A stretch of DNA of 64,000 nt from Marinigracilibium pacificum (GTDB lineage: Bacteria > Bacteroidota > Bacteroidia > Cytophagales > Cyclobacteriaceae): assembly GCF_012926615.1 (NCBI RefSeq), contig NZ_JABBNU010000012.1, positions 1 through 64,000 of the forward strand, written 5' to 3'. The notes below the pieces were generated by a model that saw nothing but the letters and a program-made list of their open reading frames with translations, was not told where the DNA came from and did not search any database. The position numbers and the translations under genes are program-made. Below are positions 7,943-16,871 of this stretch, piece by piece (positions within the stretch are counted from its first letter, which is position 1; every line of letters starts with the position of its first letter).

Positions 7943-9925
7943 ATGCAATTTTTGTATCCATCAGTTTTTTGGTTTTTGTTAGCTCTGGCTATTCCGGTAA
8001 TAATTCATTTGTTCTCTTTTCGGAAAGCAAGGAGGTTGAATTTCAGTAGCTTAAAAAATCTTAAGCTCATTAAGAAGCATTCTGATACTCGTAATAATTT
8101 GAAGAAGTATCTAGTTTTAGCATCGAGAATAATGTTTTTGATGTTATTGATCTTTTGCTTTGCCGGACCCTATATTCCTTCTGACTCTGATAAGAAAAAA
8201 AGTAATAAGGTTGTGTTATTTATCGATAATTCACCATCGATGACTATTGAAGGTGATGATGGGATTCCTTTGTTGGATAAAGCTGTAGGTTTAGGCAATG
8301 AAGTGATTAGTCGATATGAACCAAATACTAATTTTTTTATTGTTACTGCAGATGAAAAATTTAGCCCTTATAATTCTTTAGGCAAAGAAGCAGCATTGAA
8401 TTTTCTGTCAGGTATTCAGGTCACTGATAATTCCATAAAGCTTTCTGGTTTGATTGATTCATTTGATGATCAGCGGATATCTGATGCTGATATATACCTA
8501 ATTTCTGACTTTCAAAATAATTTTATTGATAGCAAACTATCGGATACCAATCAAAATTACATTTTGATACCAATGTTTTATGGCCCTGTTGCAAATGTAT
8601 CTGTTGATAGTGTTTATTTAGATAAACCTGTATTGGGATTGGCCGATGGTGTTAGTATCAATGTTGCATTATCTAATAAAGGAACTATTAGTAAAGAAAA
8701 TATTCCAATTAGAGTAGAACTTAATGGTAGTCAGGTTGGTGTAGCTGAAGCAAGTTTAAATATTAATGATACTGAGGTGATTTCTTTTGATATCAAAACT
8801 GACCTCCAGGAATTAAATAGAGGTAAGGTTATTGTAGAAGATATGCCGGTGAGTTATGATAATGAATTTTTCTGGTCTTTAAATAATATAAAAAAGGTTG
8901 GTATTGATATAGTGTCATCAACTGATAAAGAAGTTTTTGATGCTTTGTTTGTAGGGAATCCATTATTTGATTACAATTATTTTGGTTATGGGAGCATTGA
9001 TTATCAATCAGCTACAAATTCAGATTTACTTGTTGTAAATGGTCTAAAAGATATTTCCACTACACTTTTGTCATTAATTGAGTCTCGTTTAAATGACGGG
9101 AGCTATGTGCTAATTATTGCTGACAATTTATCTGGCTCATCAAGCCAAATCAGGCAGTTTTTAACTCAGTTTGGATTCAGTCAGGTACAAGTAAATGATC
9201 GAATATTAATTAGTAAATCTTCATTTTCAAATCCCTACCTTGATGACGTTTTTGAAAATATTCCAGATAATTTAGATGTACCATGGGTTAAACCAAGAAT
9301 GACATGGAGGCCTGCAGAGTCAATTTTGACTCTTAATAATGGTATGCCTGTCTTTGGGAAAGCAGACTTTAATAAGCCTTTATATATTTTGTCTACCGGA
9401 TTGACCGATAGCTTGACAAACCTTCATAAGCATGGGTTATTTCTACCATTAATGTATAAAACTGCATTTTATAGTAGTAATTCTATGCAAAAACTATATT
9501 TCAGAATAGAAGAGGCTGCTCAGGGTGTAGTTGTTGATAAGAAAGTTGCTAAGGGAGATGTAGTTAAGTTATCAAATGGAAGCAGCATAATTATTCCGGA
9601 GGTTCGGGCTGCAGGAAACGCAACAACTCTCTTTCTTCCAATAGAAGCAAATATTGAAGCGGGACATTATGAAGTGTATTCGGATGAAAGTAATAAAAAT
9701 TTGATTGCCTTTAATCTTGGAAAGGAAGAAAGTGATCCCTCCCAATTAAGTGTTGATTCCTTAAAGAGTGTGTTTTCCGGAACTACGGTCCTTAATGAGC
9801 CTGATGTTGCTTCCGTTAAGGCAACAATTACCAAAATGGATTACGGGACAGATATTTGGCAGTGGTTTTTGATAGGAGCGTTATTATTTTTACTTATTGA
9901 AATCTTATTAATAAGAATGATTTAA
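7943..9925 (+). CDS. BatA-type membrane protein with von Willebrand A domain
   Basis: A 660-aa inner-membrane protein. The N terminus FLYPSVFWFLLALAIPVIIHLFSFRKARRLNFS is the BatA (aerotolerance regulator) N-terminal signature, followed by a second helix (about 55-75) and a VWA domain with a MIDAS-like DNSPSM motif. The large remaining part is periplasmic, and a last transmembrane helix (about 638-657) closes the protein. Such proteins are widespread in Bacteroidota, usually near MoxR ATPases; here the nearest AAA/VWA pair is at 33599-36228. It is followed 10 bp later by the dihydroorotase-like gene, a pairing probably transcribed together. Exact role unknown. Confidence 0.78.
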   Translation: MQFLYPSVFWFLLALAIPVIIHLFSFRKARRLNFSSLKNLKLIKKHSDTRNNLKKYLVLASRIMFLMLLIFCFAGPYIPSDSDKKKSNKVVLFIDNSPSMTIEGDDGIPLLDKAVGLGNEVISRYEPNTNFFIVTADEKFSPYNSLGKEAALNFLSGIQVTDNSIKLSGLIDSFDDQRISDADIYLISDFQNNFIDSKLSDTNQNYILIPMFYGPVANVSVDSVYLDKPVLGLADGVSINVALSNKGTISKENIPIRVELNGSQVGVAEASLNINDTEVISFDIKTDLQELNRGKVIVEDMPVSYDNEFFWSLNNIKKVGIDIVSSTDKEVFDALFVGNPLFDYNYFGYGSIDYQSATNSDLLVVNGLKDISTTLLSLIESRLNDGSYVLIIADNLSGSSSQIRQFLTQFGFSQVQVNDRILISKSSFSNPYLDDVFENIPDNLDVPWVKPRMTWRPAESILTLNNGMPVFGKADFNKPLYILSTGLTDSLTNLHKHGLFLPLMYKTAFYSSNSMQKLYFRIEEAAQGVVVDKKVAKGDVVKLSNGSSIIIPEVRAAGNATTLFLPIEANIEAGHYEVYSDESNKNLIAFNLGKEESDPSQLSVDSLKSVFSGTTVLNEPDVASVKATITKMDYGTDIWQWFLIGALLFLLIEILLIRMI

Positions 9926-9935
9926 CTTTACCCAC

Positions 9936-11198
9936 ATGAATTTCATAATTAAATCAGCTTTGTTATTAAACCCTGGGCACGGATTTAACGGGGAGAAGGT
10001 AGATGTACAAATTAAAAATGGAAAGATAGAAAATATCGGTACCGATCTATCAGACGATAAAGCAGAAGTTATTAATGCTGAAAATTGTATCCTTTCAATG
10101 GGATATGCAGATTTAAGATCAAGTTTCTGTGATCCAGGTTTGGAACATAAAGAAACACTTGCTTCAGGTCGTGAGGCAGCCGTCTCCGGTGGATTTACTC
10201 ATGTAATGGTTATCCCTGACACTAATCCTCCGATTCAGTCAAAGAATGATGTTAATTACATATTGAGTGGGAATAAATCTTCATTAGTGCAATTATATCC
10301 AATGGTTGCTGTGACATTAGGTTTAAAAGGCGAGGAGTTAACTGAAATGCTTGACCTTAATAATGCCGGAGCAAAAGTATTTGGAGATGGAGATCATCCT
10401 GTTTGGAATACAGATATTTTGGTTAAATCACTTCAGTATCTTCAAAAAGTAGATGGCCTTCTCGTTAACAAACCTTGTGATCAATGGTTGTCTAAATTTG
10501 GCCAGATGCATGAGGGGAAAGTAAGTACAAGCCTTGGGATGAAAGGAATTCCTGTTTTGGCTGAGACTCTAATGATAAACCGGGATATTGAATTGTTAAG
10601 ATATGCTGGTGGAAAATTACATTTCTCTACCATATCGAGTAAGGAAAGTGTAGAGATTATTCGTGAGGCTAAAAAAGATGGGTTGAATATTTCTTGCGAT
10701 GTAGCTGTTCATAATCTTCTATATACTGATGAAGAGAATGTGTCATTCGATTCGAATTATAAAGTAGATCCTCCATTAAGGTCTGAAGAAGATCGAAAAG
10801 CTTTAGTCGAAGGTGTAAAAGATGGTACAATAGATTGTATTGTTACAGATCATCATCCGCATGACCCGGAATCCAAGAATTTAGAGTATGATCTTGCTGA
10901 TTTTGGAATTACCGGACTTCAGACTGCTATTTCACAATTGTGGCAAATAAAAGAAGAGATTGGAGAAGAAAGACTAATTGATGCCATTACTATTCAGCCA
11001 AGACGTTTAATGTCAGTGGAGAATACAGGTTTGGAAATTGGAGCTGTTGCAGATTTGACAATATTTGATCCCAATTTTGAATGGGAATTTGATGATGCAT
11101 CAAACAAGAGCCTAAGTAAAAACAGTCCATTATTTAACACATTAGTGAAAGGTAAGGTGAGAACTGTTATTTTTGGGAAACAAATTTATCAAGCATAA
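9936..11198 (+). CDS. Dihydroorotase-like amidohydrolase lacking the HxH metal motif (PyrC'-type)
   Basis: A 420-aa class-I dihydroorotase homologue, the pyrimidine-pathway enzyme closing carbamoyl-aspartate to dihydroorotate. The overall fold is recognisable: KNGKIENIG start, DPGLEHKETLASGREAAVSGGFT, MVIPDTNPPI, the LHFSTISS block, and VTDHHPHDPESK near the end. However, where active enzymes have DxHxHxREPG, this one reads DLRSSFCDPG, losing both histidines, and the usual EVTPHH is DVAVHN. It is therefore probably non-catalytic, like the PyrC' subunits that support aspartate transcarbamoylase; an active pyrC should be elsewhere. Annotation as an active dihydroorotase would be misleading. Confidence 0.8.
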   Translation: MNFIIKSALLLNPGHGFNGEKVDVQIKNGKIENIGTDLSDDKAEVINAENCILSMGYADLRSSFCDPGLEHKETLASGREAAVSGGFTHVMVIPDTNPPIQSKNDVNYILSGNKSSLVQLYPMVAVTLGLKGEELTEMLDLNNAGAKVFGDGDHPVWNTDILVKSLQYLQKVDGLLVNKPCDQWLSKFGQMHEGKVSTSLGMKGIPVLAETLMINRDIELLRYAGGKLHFSTISSKESVEIIREAKKDGLNISCDVAVHNLLYTDEENVSFDSNYKVDPPLRSEEDRKALVEGVKDGTIDCIVTDHHPHDPESKNLEYDLADFGITGLQTAISQLWQIKEEIGEERLIDAITIQPRRLMSVENTGLEIGAVADLTIFDPNFEWEFDDASNKSLSKNSPLFNTLVKGKVRTVIFGKQIYQA

Positions 11199-11206
11199 TA
11201 TTTTTG

Positions 11207-11710
11207 ATGATTAAGTTAGCTTTACGTTACGGGGGATTTGCCATTCTGGTATTGATAATTTCATTTGTATCACTATACTATTTGGGACAAAAACCATTTT
11301 TGAATTTTAATACTATTTTCATTGATGGATTATCGTTACTGGCTTTAATAGGTGTTGCTGTTTATGAGTTTAAGCGATATAAACAGAACGGCGAATTAAG
11401 GTTTTGGCAAGGAATGTCAATGGGAATGATTATTTATATAATGGCAGCTCTGGGGTTTGCATTATTTCTGTTTATCTTCATGAGTTATATTGAGCCGGAA
11501 AGTTTAGCTATATATAAATCCGATTCAATTGAATTTTATAAGCGAACTATAGAAATGTATCCTGATAAGCACCCAAAAGAGCAGCAGGAGGCATATTTTA
11601 AAAGTATACAAGAGGTAACTATTAGTGGAATAGTTATTAAAGAATCCTTTAAGAAATTACTTTTAGGATTATTGGTAACTCCAGTTATCGCTATTTTTAT
11701 GAGAAAATAA
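11207..11710 (+). CDS. DUF4199-type membrane protein
   Basis: A 167-aa membrane protein with about four hydrophobic helices and a soluble loop between the third and fourth. The plan YGGFAILVLIISF, then YEFKRYKQNGELRFWQGMSMGMIIYIMAAL, matches the DUF4199 pattern in which a helix pair is joined by a basic segment and a G-F/FW-F turn. I start at ATG 11207 rather than the TTG one codon earlier. A paralogue follows 27 bp downstream, then two glycosyltransferases, suggesting a membrane-glycosylation operon. Function unknown. Confidence 0.65.
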   Translation: MIKLALRYGGFAILVLIISFVSLYYLGQKPFLNFNTIFIDGLSLLALIGVAVYEFKRYKQNGELRFWQGMSMGMIIYIMAALGFALFLFIFMSYIEPESLAIYKSDSIEFYKRTIEMYPDKHPKEQQEAYFKSIQEVTISGIVIKESFKKLLLGLLVTPVIAIFMRK

Positions 11711-11737
11711 TCTGTTAAACCAAAAACCAATTTTAAA

Positions 11738-12280
11738 ATGAAAAACACTTTTTTGTCAGAGGGAATAAAAGATGGCTTAATTATGGGCCTAGTATTTACT
11801 CTTATCACAGTAGTGATCTACATTATTGATGTATCTATGTTTGGTGGAATGACATTTGGATTGTCGATTTTTGCCATATATCTAATTTTAATTATTGTAT
11901 TTAACATCAGGTTTAGAAAGAGCCTGGGTGGTTTCTGGAGTTTTAAGGAAGCTTTTATGTATAATTTTTCACTTCTACTTTGTGCTGGTCTGATAAGCGT
12001 AGTGGTAAATATTGTACTTTTTAACATAATTGATCCGGAAGCGCCTAAGTTGATTGCAGAAAATACTGTTGAATCAACGATAAATATGGTAGAGAAGATG
12101 GGAGGAGACCCTTCAGACATTGAAGATCAACTAGATGAAACATATGATAATACAATAAATCAGTTTTCTACTGTTGGTCAATTAAAAGGATTTGGTTTTG
12201 CTTTAATAGCCTATGCCATATTTGGTGCTATATTTGCAGCAATATTTAAAAAGAACAAACCTCAAGAGGAGTATATATGA
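11738..12280 (+). CDS. DUF4199-type membrane protein, paralogue
   Basis: A 180-aa protein with four predicted transmembrane helices and a large acidic loop between helices three and four (VESTINMVEKMGGDPSDIEDQ region). The segment RFRKSLGGFWSFKEAFMYNF corresponds to the basic loop and helix of the preceding gene and marks DUF4199. Its stop overlaps the next start as ATGA (12277-12280), so it is translationally coupled to the glycosyltransferase. No activity is known for the family. Confidence 0.7.
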   Translation: MKNTFLSEGIKDGLIMGLVFTLITVVIYIIDVSMFGGMTFGLSIFAIYLILIIVFNIRFRKSLGGFWSFKEAFMYNFSLLLCAGLISVVVNIVLFNIIDPEAPKLIAENTVESTINMVEKMGGDPSDIEDQLDETYDNTINQFSTVGQLKGFGFALIAYAIFGAIFAAIFKKNKPQEEYI

Positions 12281-13269
12281 TAGGAAAAGAGGGGATTGAT
12301 GTATCCTTGGTTATTCCAGCTTATAATGAGGCCGATTCGTTACCGGAATTAGTACAATGGATCGACCGTGTAAATAAAGAAAACAATCTGGAATATGAAG
12401 TAATTATTGTCGATGACGGATCAACCGATGGTTCCTGGTCTGTCATCGAGAATATTGCTGAAGGTAATGCATGTGTTCGAGGCATTAAGTTTAATAGAAA
12501 CTACGGAAAATCTGCAGCACTTGATACAGGGTTTAAAGCATCTTCCGGAAGGGTTGTTATTACAATGGATGCCGATCTTCAGGATAGCCCGGATGAAATA
12601 CCTGAGCTTGTTGCCATGATTCGCGATGAGGGCTATGACATGGTTTCCGGATGGAAGAAGAAGCGTCATGATCCGATAACTAAAACTATTCCTTCAAAAT
12701 TTTTTAATAAGGTAACTTCTGTAATTTCCAAAATTGACCTTCATGACTTTAACTGTGGGCTTAAGGCTTATGATAGAGATGTTGTCAAGTCTGTAGAAGT
12801 TTATGGAGAAATGCATAGATATATCCCTGTAATTGCAAAGTGGAAAGGCTTTGACAAGATCGGAGAAAAAGTTGTGCAGCATAGGGCACGGAAGTATGGA
12901 ACAACAAAATTTGGTTTAGAAAGGTTTATCAATGGTTTTCTTGATTTACTGTCGATAACCTTTGTGATGAAATACAAGAAACGACCAATGCATTTTTTTG
13001 GAACTTTGGGATCGTTATCTTTTATGACCGGGTTTATAATTACCTGCTGGATTATTCTGGAAAAATTATATAAGGTCTGGTTTTTAAATGTTGAAACCAG
13101 AGCAGTTACCGACCAACCATTATTTTTTCTTGCGCTTATTGCGTTGGTAGTTGGAGTTCAATTGTTTTTAGCTGGGTTTCTTGGTGAGATGATCACCCAA
13201 ACTGACAGGTATAAAAATGATTATTTGATTTCAGAAAAGAAAGGTTTTGAAGAGCGTGAAAATGCCTGA
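12277..13269 (+). CDS. Family-2 glycosyltransferase, polyprenyl-phosphate sugar transferase type
   Basis: A 330-aa GT2 enzyme of the GtrB/CsbB/dolichol-phosphate-mannose-synthase type. The GT-A domain begins VSLVIPAYNEADSLPELV; DDGSTDGS and MDADLQDSPDEIP carry the nucleotide- and metal-binding aspartates; FNCGLKAYDRDV is the usual acceptor-side motif. Two C-terminal transmembrane helices (about 242-265 and 285-308) anchor it to the inner membrane. It likely loads a sugar on undecaprenyl phosphate for lipid or surface-glycan modification. Coupled upstream by ATGA to the DUF4199 gene and overlapping the next glycosyltransferase by 8 bp. Confidence 0.85.
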   Translation: MIGKEGIDVSLVIPAYNEADSLPELVQWIDRVNKENNLEYEVIIVDDGSTDGSWSVIENIAEGNACVRGIKFNRNYGKSAALDTGFKASSGRVVITMDADLQDSPDEIPELVAMIRDEGYDMVSGWKKKRHDPITKTIPSKFFNKVTSVISKIDLHDFNCGLKAYDRDVVKSVEVYGEMHRYIPVIAKWKGFDKIGEKVVQHRARKYGTTKFGLERFINGFLDLLSITFVMKYKKRPMHFFGTLGSLSFMTGFIITCWIILEKLYKVWFLNVETRAVTDQPLFFLALIALVVGVQLFLAGFLGEMITQTDRYKNDYLISEKKGFEERENA

Positions 13270-14254
13270 AACAAATAGATTCTATTCTCTTATTATTCCC
13301 GTATACAATAGGCCTGATGAAGTAGATGAGCTTCTTGAAAGCCTTACAAAACAAACCTATACAAACTTTGAAGTTCTTGTAATAGAAGATGGATCTTCCC
13401 TGCCTTGTGACGATGTTGTCTCCAGGTATACTTTAAGTCTTGATATTAGGTATTTTGCAAAAGAGAATGAAGGTCAGGGGTTCACCCGTAATTATGCTTA
13501 TGAAAGAGCATCAGGAGACTATTTTATTGTTTTTGATTCCGATTGTATTATTCCTTCTCATTACCTAGAAACAGTAAATAGTCATTTAAATACTGAATGG
13601 TTAGATGCTTTTGGGGGTCCTGATAAATCTCATGAATCGTTTACCGATGTTCAGAAAGCCATTTCATATTCAATGACTTCTCCATATACTACAGGTGGAA
13701 TTCGTGGTAGTAAAAAACATGCTGGTACATTCCATCCCCGAAGTTTTAATATGGGGATTTCGGCTGAAGTGTGGAAAAAAACAAAGGGGTATGTAATCAC
13801 CAGAATGGGTGAAGATATTGAATTCAGTATCCGAATTATAAACTCAGGATTTAAAGTCGGTTTAATTGAAGATGCGTATGTCTATCATAAAAGAAGAACC
13901 GATTTCAGGCAGTTTTATAAGCAGCTTTTCTTTTTTGGTCGGGCAAGAGTCAATATAGGCAGGTTCTATTCCTCAGAAATCAAATTTTTTCATTTATTCC
14001 CGGTGTGTTTTTTTCTAGGCTTTTTATTCTGGTTACTTATTCTTCCGTGGTTAATGCCTGGGTTATTTATTTTTGGTGCAGGAATGTTATTGGGCTATTA
14101 TATGCTGATATTTTTTGATTCGTTTTTTAAAAATGGTAAAAGCCTGAGTATTGCTTCAAAATCATTGATAGCTTCTTTTATCCAATTATTTGCCTATGGT
14201 CATGGATTCGTTAGTGAGTGGTTAAAATTCATTAAAGAACCATATAGTGGCTAA
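13262..14254 (+). CDS. Family-2 glycosyltransferase with C-terminal membrane helices
   Basis: A 330-aa GT2: FYSLIIPVYNRPDEVDELLESL N terminus, VIEDGSS, and the metal-binding VFDSDCIIP. The MGEDIEFSIRI motif is the usual catalytic ED region. Hydrophobic segments at about 245-268 and 272-295 suggest membrane attachment. I use the ATG at 13262, which overlaps the previous gene by 8 bp, rather than the TTG at 13247. It ends convergently against the methyltransferase gene with no spacer, where a weak AT-only hairpin (14251-14263) and T run may serve as terminator. Confidence 0.85.
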   Translation: MPETNRFYSLIIPVYNRPDEVDELLESLTKQTYTNFEVLVIEDGSSLPCDDVVSRYTLSLDIRYFAKENEGQGFTRNYAYERASGDYFIVFDSDCIIPSHYLETVNSHLNTEWLDAFGGPDKSHESFTDVQKAISYSMTSPYTTGGIRGSKKHAGTFHPRSFNMGISAEVWKKTKGYVITRMGEDIEFSIRIINSGFKVGLIEDAYVYHKRRTDFRQFYKQLFFFGRARVNIGRFYSSEIKFFHLFPVCFFLGFLFWLLILPWLMPGLFIFGAGMLLGYYMLIFFDSFFKNGKSLSIASKSLIASFIQLFAYGHGFVSEWLKFIKEPYSG

Positions 14255-15028
14255 TTAAATTAGTTTTTTACACAAATAAATTATCTCTTCCTCAGGCAAA
14301 GCATATTTTGCTACCAATTCAGACTGTAATTGTTTTGGGTAAGGAATTTCCTCGACATCAAACCCTCCTTGTTGAAGTCTTTCACCATAATCTTTACCAT
14401 AAATCCTGAAATGGTCAGATTGTTTGAAATGTTCTTCCCTGTCTTTGGGATCAGTGATGTTAGGGTCTTCATAAGTGCTATCCATGTTCATGTCTTGAGG
14501 AGACTGAAGAATTGCCCATCCCCCTGGTTTTAACACTCTATATACCTCTTTCATGGCGTGGACATCATCCGGAATATGTTCCATAACATGGTTACAAAAA
14601 ACCATATCAAAAGAATTTTCTTCAAAAGGGATGTCGTTAATATCCATTTTAACCTTGGCTAAAGGAGACTCGAGGTCACCTGTTATATAATCAAGGGTTT
14701 TAATTTTATCAAACCTGTTAATAAAACACAATTCAGGTGCGATATGAAGTAATTTTGCTTCCTTAGTGAAGAAATCAGTTTCGTTTTTTAGATAAAGCCA
14801 AAGTAACCTGTGTCTTTCAAGTGCCAGACAGTTTGGGCATAATGCATTTTTACGTGGTGGTTTTCTTCCGTAAGGAACAAATTCCCTGAAATTTGAATCA
14901 CATACCGGGCACTTAACATTATTTCCACTGTAGAAAACTTTCATTCCTTTCAATACAAAATGACTGAAAAGCTGAAGATATTTTCTAGGCACCTTTCTTA
15001 TAACAAAACTGATAATGTGTTTAACCAT
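14255..15028 (-). CDS. SAM-dependent class-I methyltransferase with N-terminal CxxC motifs
   Basis: A 257-aa protein. Residues about 35-75 carry KCPVCDSNF and ALCPNCLALERHRLLW, two CxxC pairs that could hold a zinc. The catalytic half follows the Methyltransf_11 pattern: LLHIAPE, the acidic DITGDLESP-like segment, MDINDIPFEENSFDMVFCNHVMEHIPD, and EVYRVLKPGGWAILQSP. Family members modify small molecules, lipids or glycans; the adjacent convergent glycosyltransferases make a glycan or lipid target plausible but not shown. Confidence 0.8.
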   Translation of the reverse strand: MVKHIISFVIRKVPRKYLQLFSHFVLKGMKVFYSGNNVKCPVCDSNFREFVPYGRKPPRKNALCPNCLALERHRLLWLYLKNETDFFTKEAKLLHIAPELCFINRFDKIKTLDYITGDLESPLAKVKMDINDIPFEENSFDMVFCNHVMEHIPDDVHAMKEVYRVLKPGGWAILQSPQDMNMDSTYEDPNITDPKDREEHFKQSDHFRIYGKDYGERLQQGGFDVEEIPYPKQLQSELVAKYALPEEEIIYLCKKLI

Positions 15029-15123
15029 TTTACAAAAATAGAAATCAAAGGACTATTATGTCGATTTTCATTGGTATTTTTATTTCTTTTATCGTTTATT
15101 TTGTCTTATAAAGAAGATCCAAT

Positions 15124-15708
15124 ATGATCAGAGACGTAGGAATATCAAAAAGAGATAATGTAATAAAGCAGGCAACAAGACTTTTTAGAGAAAAAGGTTA
15201 TGCAAGTGCTTCTATGCGTGATTTGGCTAAAAAATTAGGTATTGAAGCTGCCAGTCTATACTCACACATTAAATCAAAAGAGGAAATCCTTCAGCAGATA
15301 TGCTTTGAAAAGGCAGATGCATTTAATGAAAAGTTAAATGAACTGGACAACGTCGAAGATGATTATGAAAAGAAGTTAGAGCAATTTTTGATCGGGCATA
15401 TTGAAGTGCTTTTGTCTGATACTGACAGTAGTGCGGTCTTTCTAAATGAGTGGAAGCACCTTAGCGAACCATTTTATTCAAAACTCAATAGGATGAAAGA
15501 TGAATATGAATCGAAATTGGTAGAGATTTACCGTCAGGGAATTAATGAAGGGAAATTTATTGATCTTAATGAGAAATTAAGTGTGCTAACAATGTTGTCT
15601 TCAGTAAATTGGGTAATAACCTGGTACAAGCCTACTGGATCTTTAAATCCACATGAATTGTCGAAGGCACTTGCTCACAGGATTATTCACGGAATAATGA
15701 CCAAATAG
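15124..15708 (+). CDS. TetR-family transcriptional regulator
   Basis: A 194-aa regulator. The N-terminal helix-turn-helix is typical: VIKQATRLFREKGYASASMRDLAKKLGIEAASLYSHIKSKEEILQQI, positions about 13-60, with the ligand-binding helical domain after it. It overlaps nothing but is followed 4 bp later by the DUF1232 gene, so they are likely one unit. TetR proteins usually repress neighbouring genes, but no operator palindrome is obvious in the 95-bp gap upstream. Ligand unknown. Confidence 0.88.
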   Translation: MIRDVGISKRDNVIKQATRLFREKGYASASMRDLAKKLGIEAASLYSHIKSKEEILQQICFEKADAFNEKLNELDNVEDDYEKKLEQFLIGHIEVLLSDTDSSAVFLNEWKHLSEPFYSKLNRMKDEYESKLVEIYRQGINEGKFIDLNEKLSVLTMLSSVNWVITWYKPTGSLNPHELSKALAHRIIHGIMTK

Positions 15709-15712
15709 TATT

Positions 15713-16138
15713 ATGGATATTAACGAAATTCTTGATTCGAAAGCAATGAAGCTTGCACAAAAGCAAGCAAGAAAAATAGCGTCAAGCAGAAGTAAAACTG
15801 CTCGAATTGCCGGCCTTGCATTTAGTAAACTTGATAAGGGGTTATTAAATAAAAATACATTTAAGGCAATTAAAGATGATCTTCTGGCTGCATTGAGAAT
15901 GCTTAGGGCTTTTGCTAAAAGAGAATATAAAGCTATCCCATCAAAGTCATTGACAGCTTTTGTTGCCGGGCTAGTCTATTTTCTTATTCCAATTGACTTC
16001 ATGCCTGATTTTATCCCATTGGTTGGTTTTGCAGATGATATTGCCTTATTAGCCTGGATTTTTGCACGCTTCAAAAATGATATTGATGATTTTAAAGCGT
16101 GGGAAAAAGGTCATGAATACGTCAAACCCACAAATTAA
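15713..16138 (+). CDS. DUF1232 (YkvA-like) membrane protein
   Basis: A 141-aa protein with the DUF1232 signature YFLIPIDFMPDFIPLVGFADDIALL at about residues 91-115, preceded by a charged helical region. The family is small, with one or two short membrane segments, and is uncharacterised. It begins 4 bp after the TetR gene, so it may be co-expressed with or controlled by it. Confidence 0.82.
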   Translation: MDINEILDSKAMKLAQKQARKIASSRSKTARIAGLAFSKLDKGLLNKNTFKAIKDDLLAALRMLRAFAKREYKAIPSKSLTAFVAGLVYFLIPIDFMPDFIPLVGFADDIALLAWIFARFKNDIDDFKAWEKGHEYVKPTN

Positions 16139-16204
16139 CTGCATTTTTTCCTAACCTTTTTTTTCGTTGTAAGTATAATCATTGTAAAAACAGTTGTTTA
16201 AACA

Positions 16205-16816
16205 ATGGAGAAATTGCAAGTTATTAATCACGCATTGATACAAAATGCGATGTCATTTGAACAATATTTTGAATTATCTCAAAAGCTTGTAGATGAAGGT
16301 AGGACTACCGGTGATAATCAATCGGAATCAATGATTGAATTTACCAGGCTTAATTTAAGCAGGTTAAAAAAGTGGATTAAGACCGGGCAAATATCATCGC
16401 AACTTGAAGAAACTATCGCAAAAGTAAATAAGCCTGTTACATGGCTAATGCTGGTGGAGCCTTGGTGTGGTGACGTCGCACAAAATTTAGCATTTATTTA
16501 TAAAGCAGCTTCTCTAAATACTAATATTCAGTTAAAGCTTATTTTAAGGGATGAGAATCTGGATATTATGGACCAATACCTTACAAATGGCGGAAGATCT
16601 ATCCCAAAAATGGTAGCATTCGATTCTGATTTAAATGAATTGGCAATCTGGGGACCACGTCCTGCATCAGTTCAAAGAATGCTAGATGAGGGCAAAGCAA
16701 GTGGAGATTTCGATTATCAGGTGTTTGCAATTTCTGCCCATTCATGGTATGCTCAAAACAAAGGTAAAGAGCTTAACGATGAGTTAGTCGATTTTGTAAA
16801 GCAAAGTATTAAGTAA
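16205..16816 (+). CDS. Thioredoxin-fold protein with a single active-site cysteine
   Basis: A 203-aa cytosolic thioredoxin-family protein. The motif at the active-site position is PWCGDVAQNLAFI, so only the first Cys of a CxxC is present; a cis-Pro-like SIPKMVAF follows as in the thioredoxin fold. It may act as a monothiol oxidoreductase or bacilliredoxin-like partner, a thought made plausible by the presence of bshA at 38057-39190, but this is inference. A hairpin with T run at 16839-16869 ends the gene. Confidence 0.7.
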   Translation: MEKLQVINHALIQNAMSFEQYFELSQKLVDEGRTTGDNQSESMIEFTRLNLSRLKKWIKTGQISSQLEETIAKVNKPVTWLMLVEPWCGDVAQNLAFIYKAASLNTNIQLKLILRDENLDIMDQYLTNGGRSIPKMVAFDSDLNELAIWGPRPASVQRMLDEGKASGDFDYQVFAISAHSWYAQNKGKELNDELVDFVKQSIK

Positions 16817-16838
16817 CAATATTATTTATTATTAACAG

Positions 16839-16869
16839 GCCGCAATTAATTAATTGGCGGTCATTTTTT
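16839..16869 (+). terminator. Rho-independent terminator overlapping the next gene's leader
   Basis: GCCGCAATT and AATTGGCGGT pair with one bulged base around a short AT loop, followed by a run of eight T. It lies between the thioredoxin-fold gene and the hydrolase ATG at 16872, which argues for the later ATG over the TTG at 16854 inside the stem. Confidence 0.65.
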
Positions 16870-16871
16870 TT

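Noticed and set aside
14251-14270. Terminator between the convergent glycosyltransferase and methyltransferase genes
   Set aside because: CTAATTAAATTAG followed by T is only a short AT stem with almost no loop; too weak to annotate as a feature.
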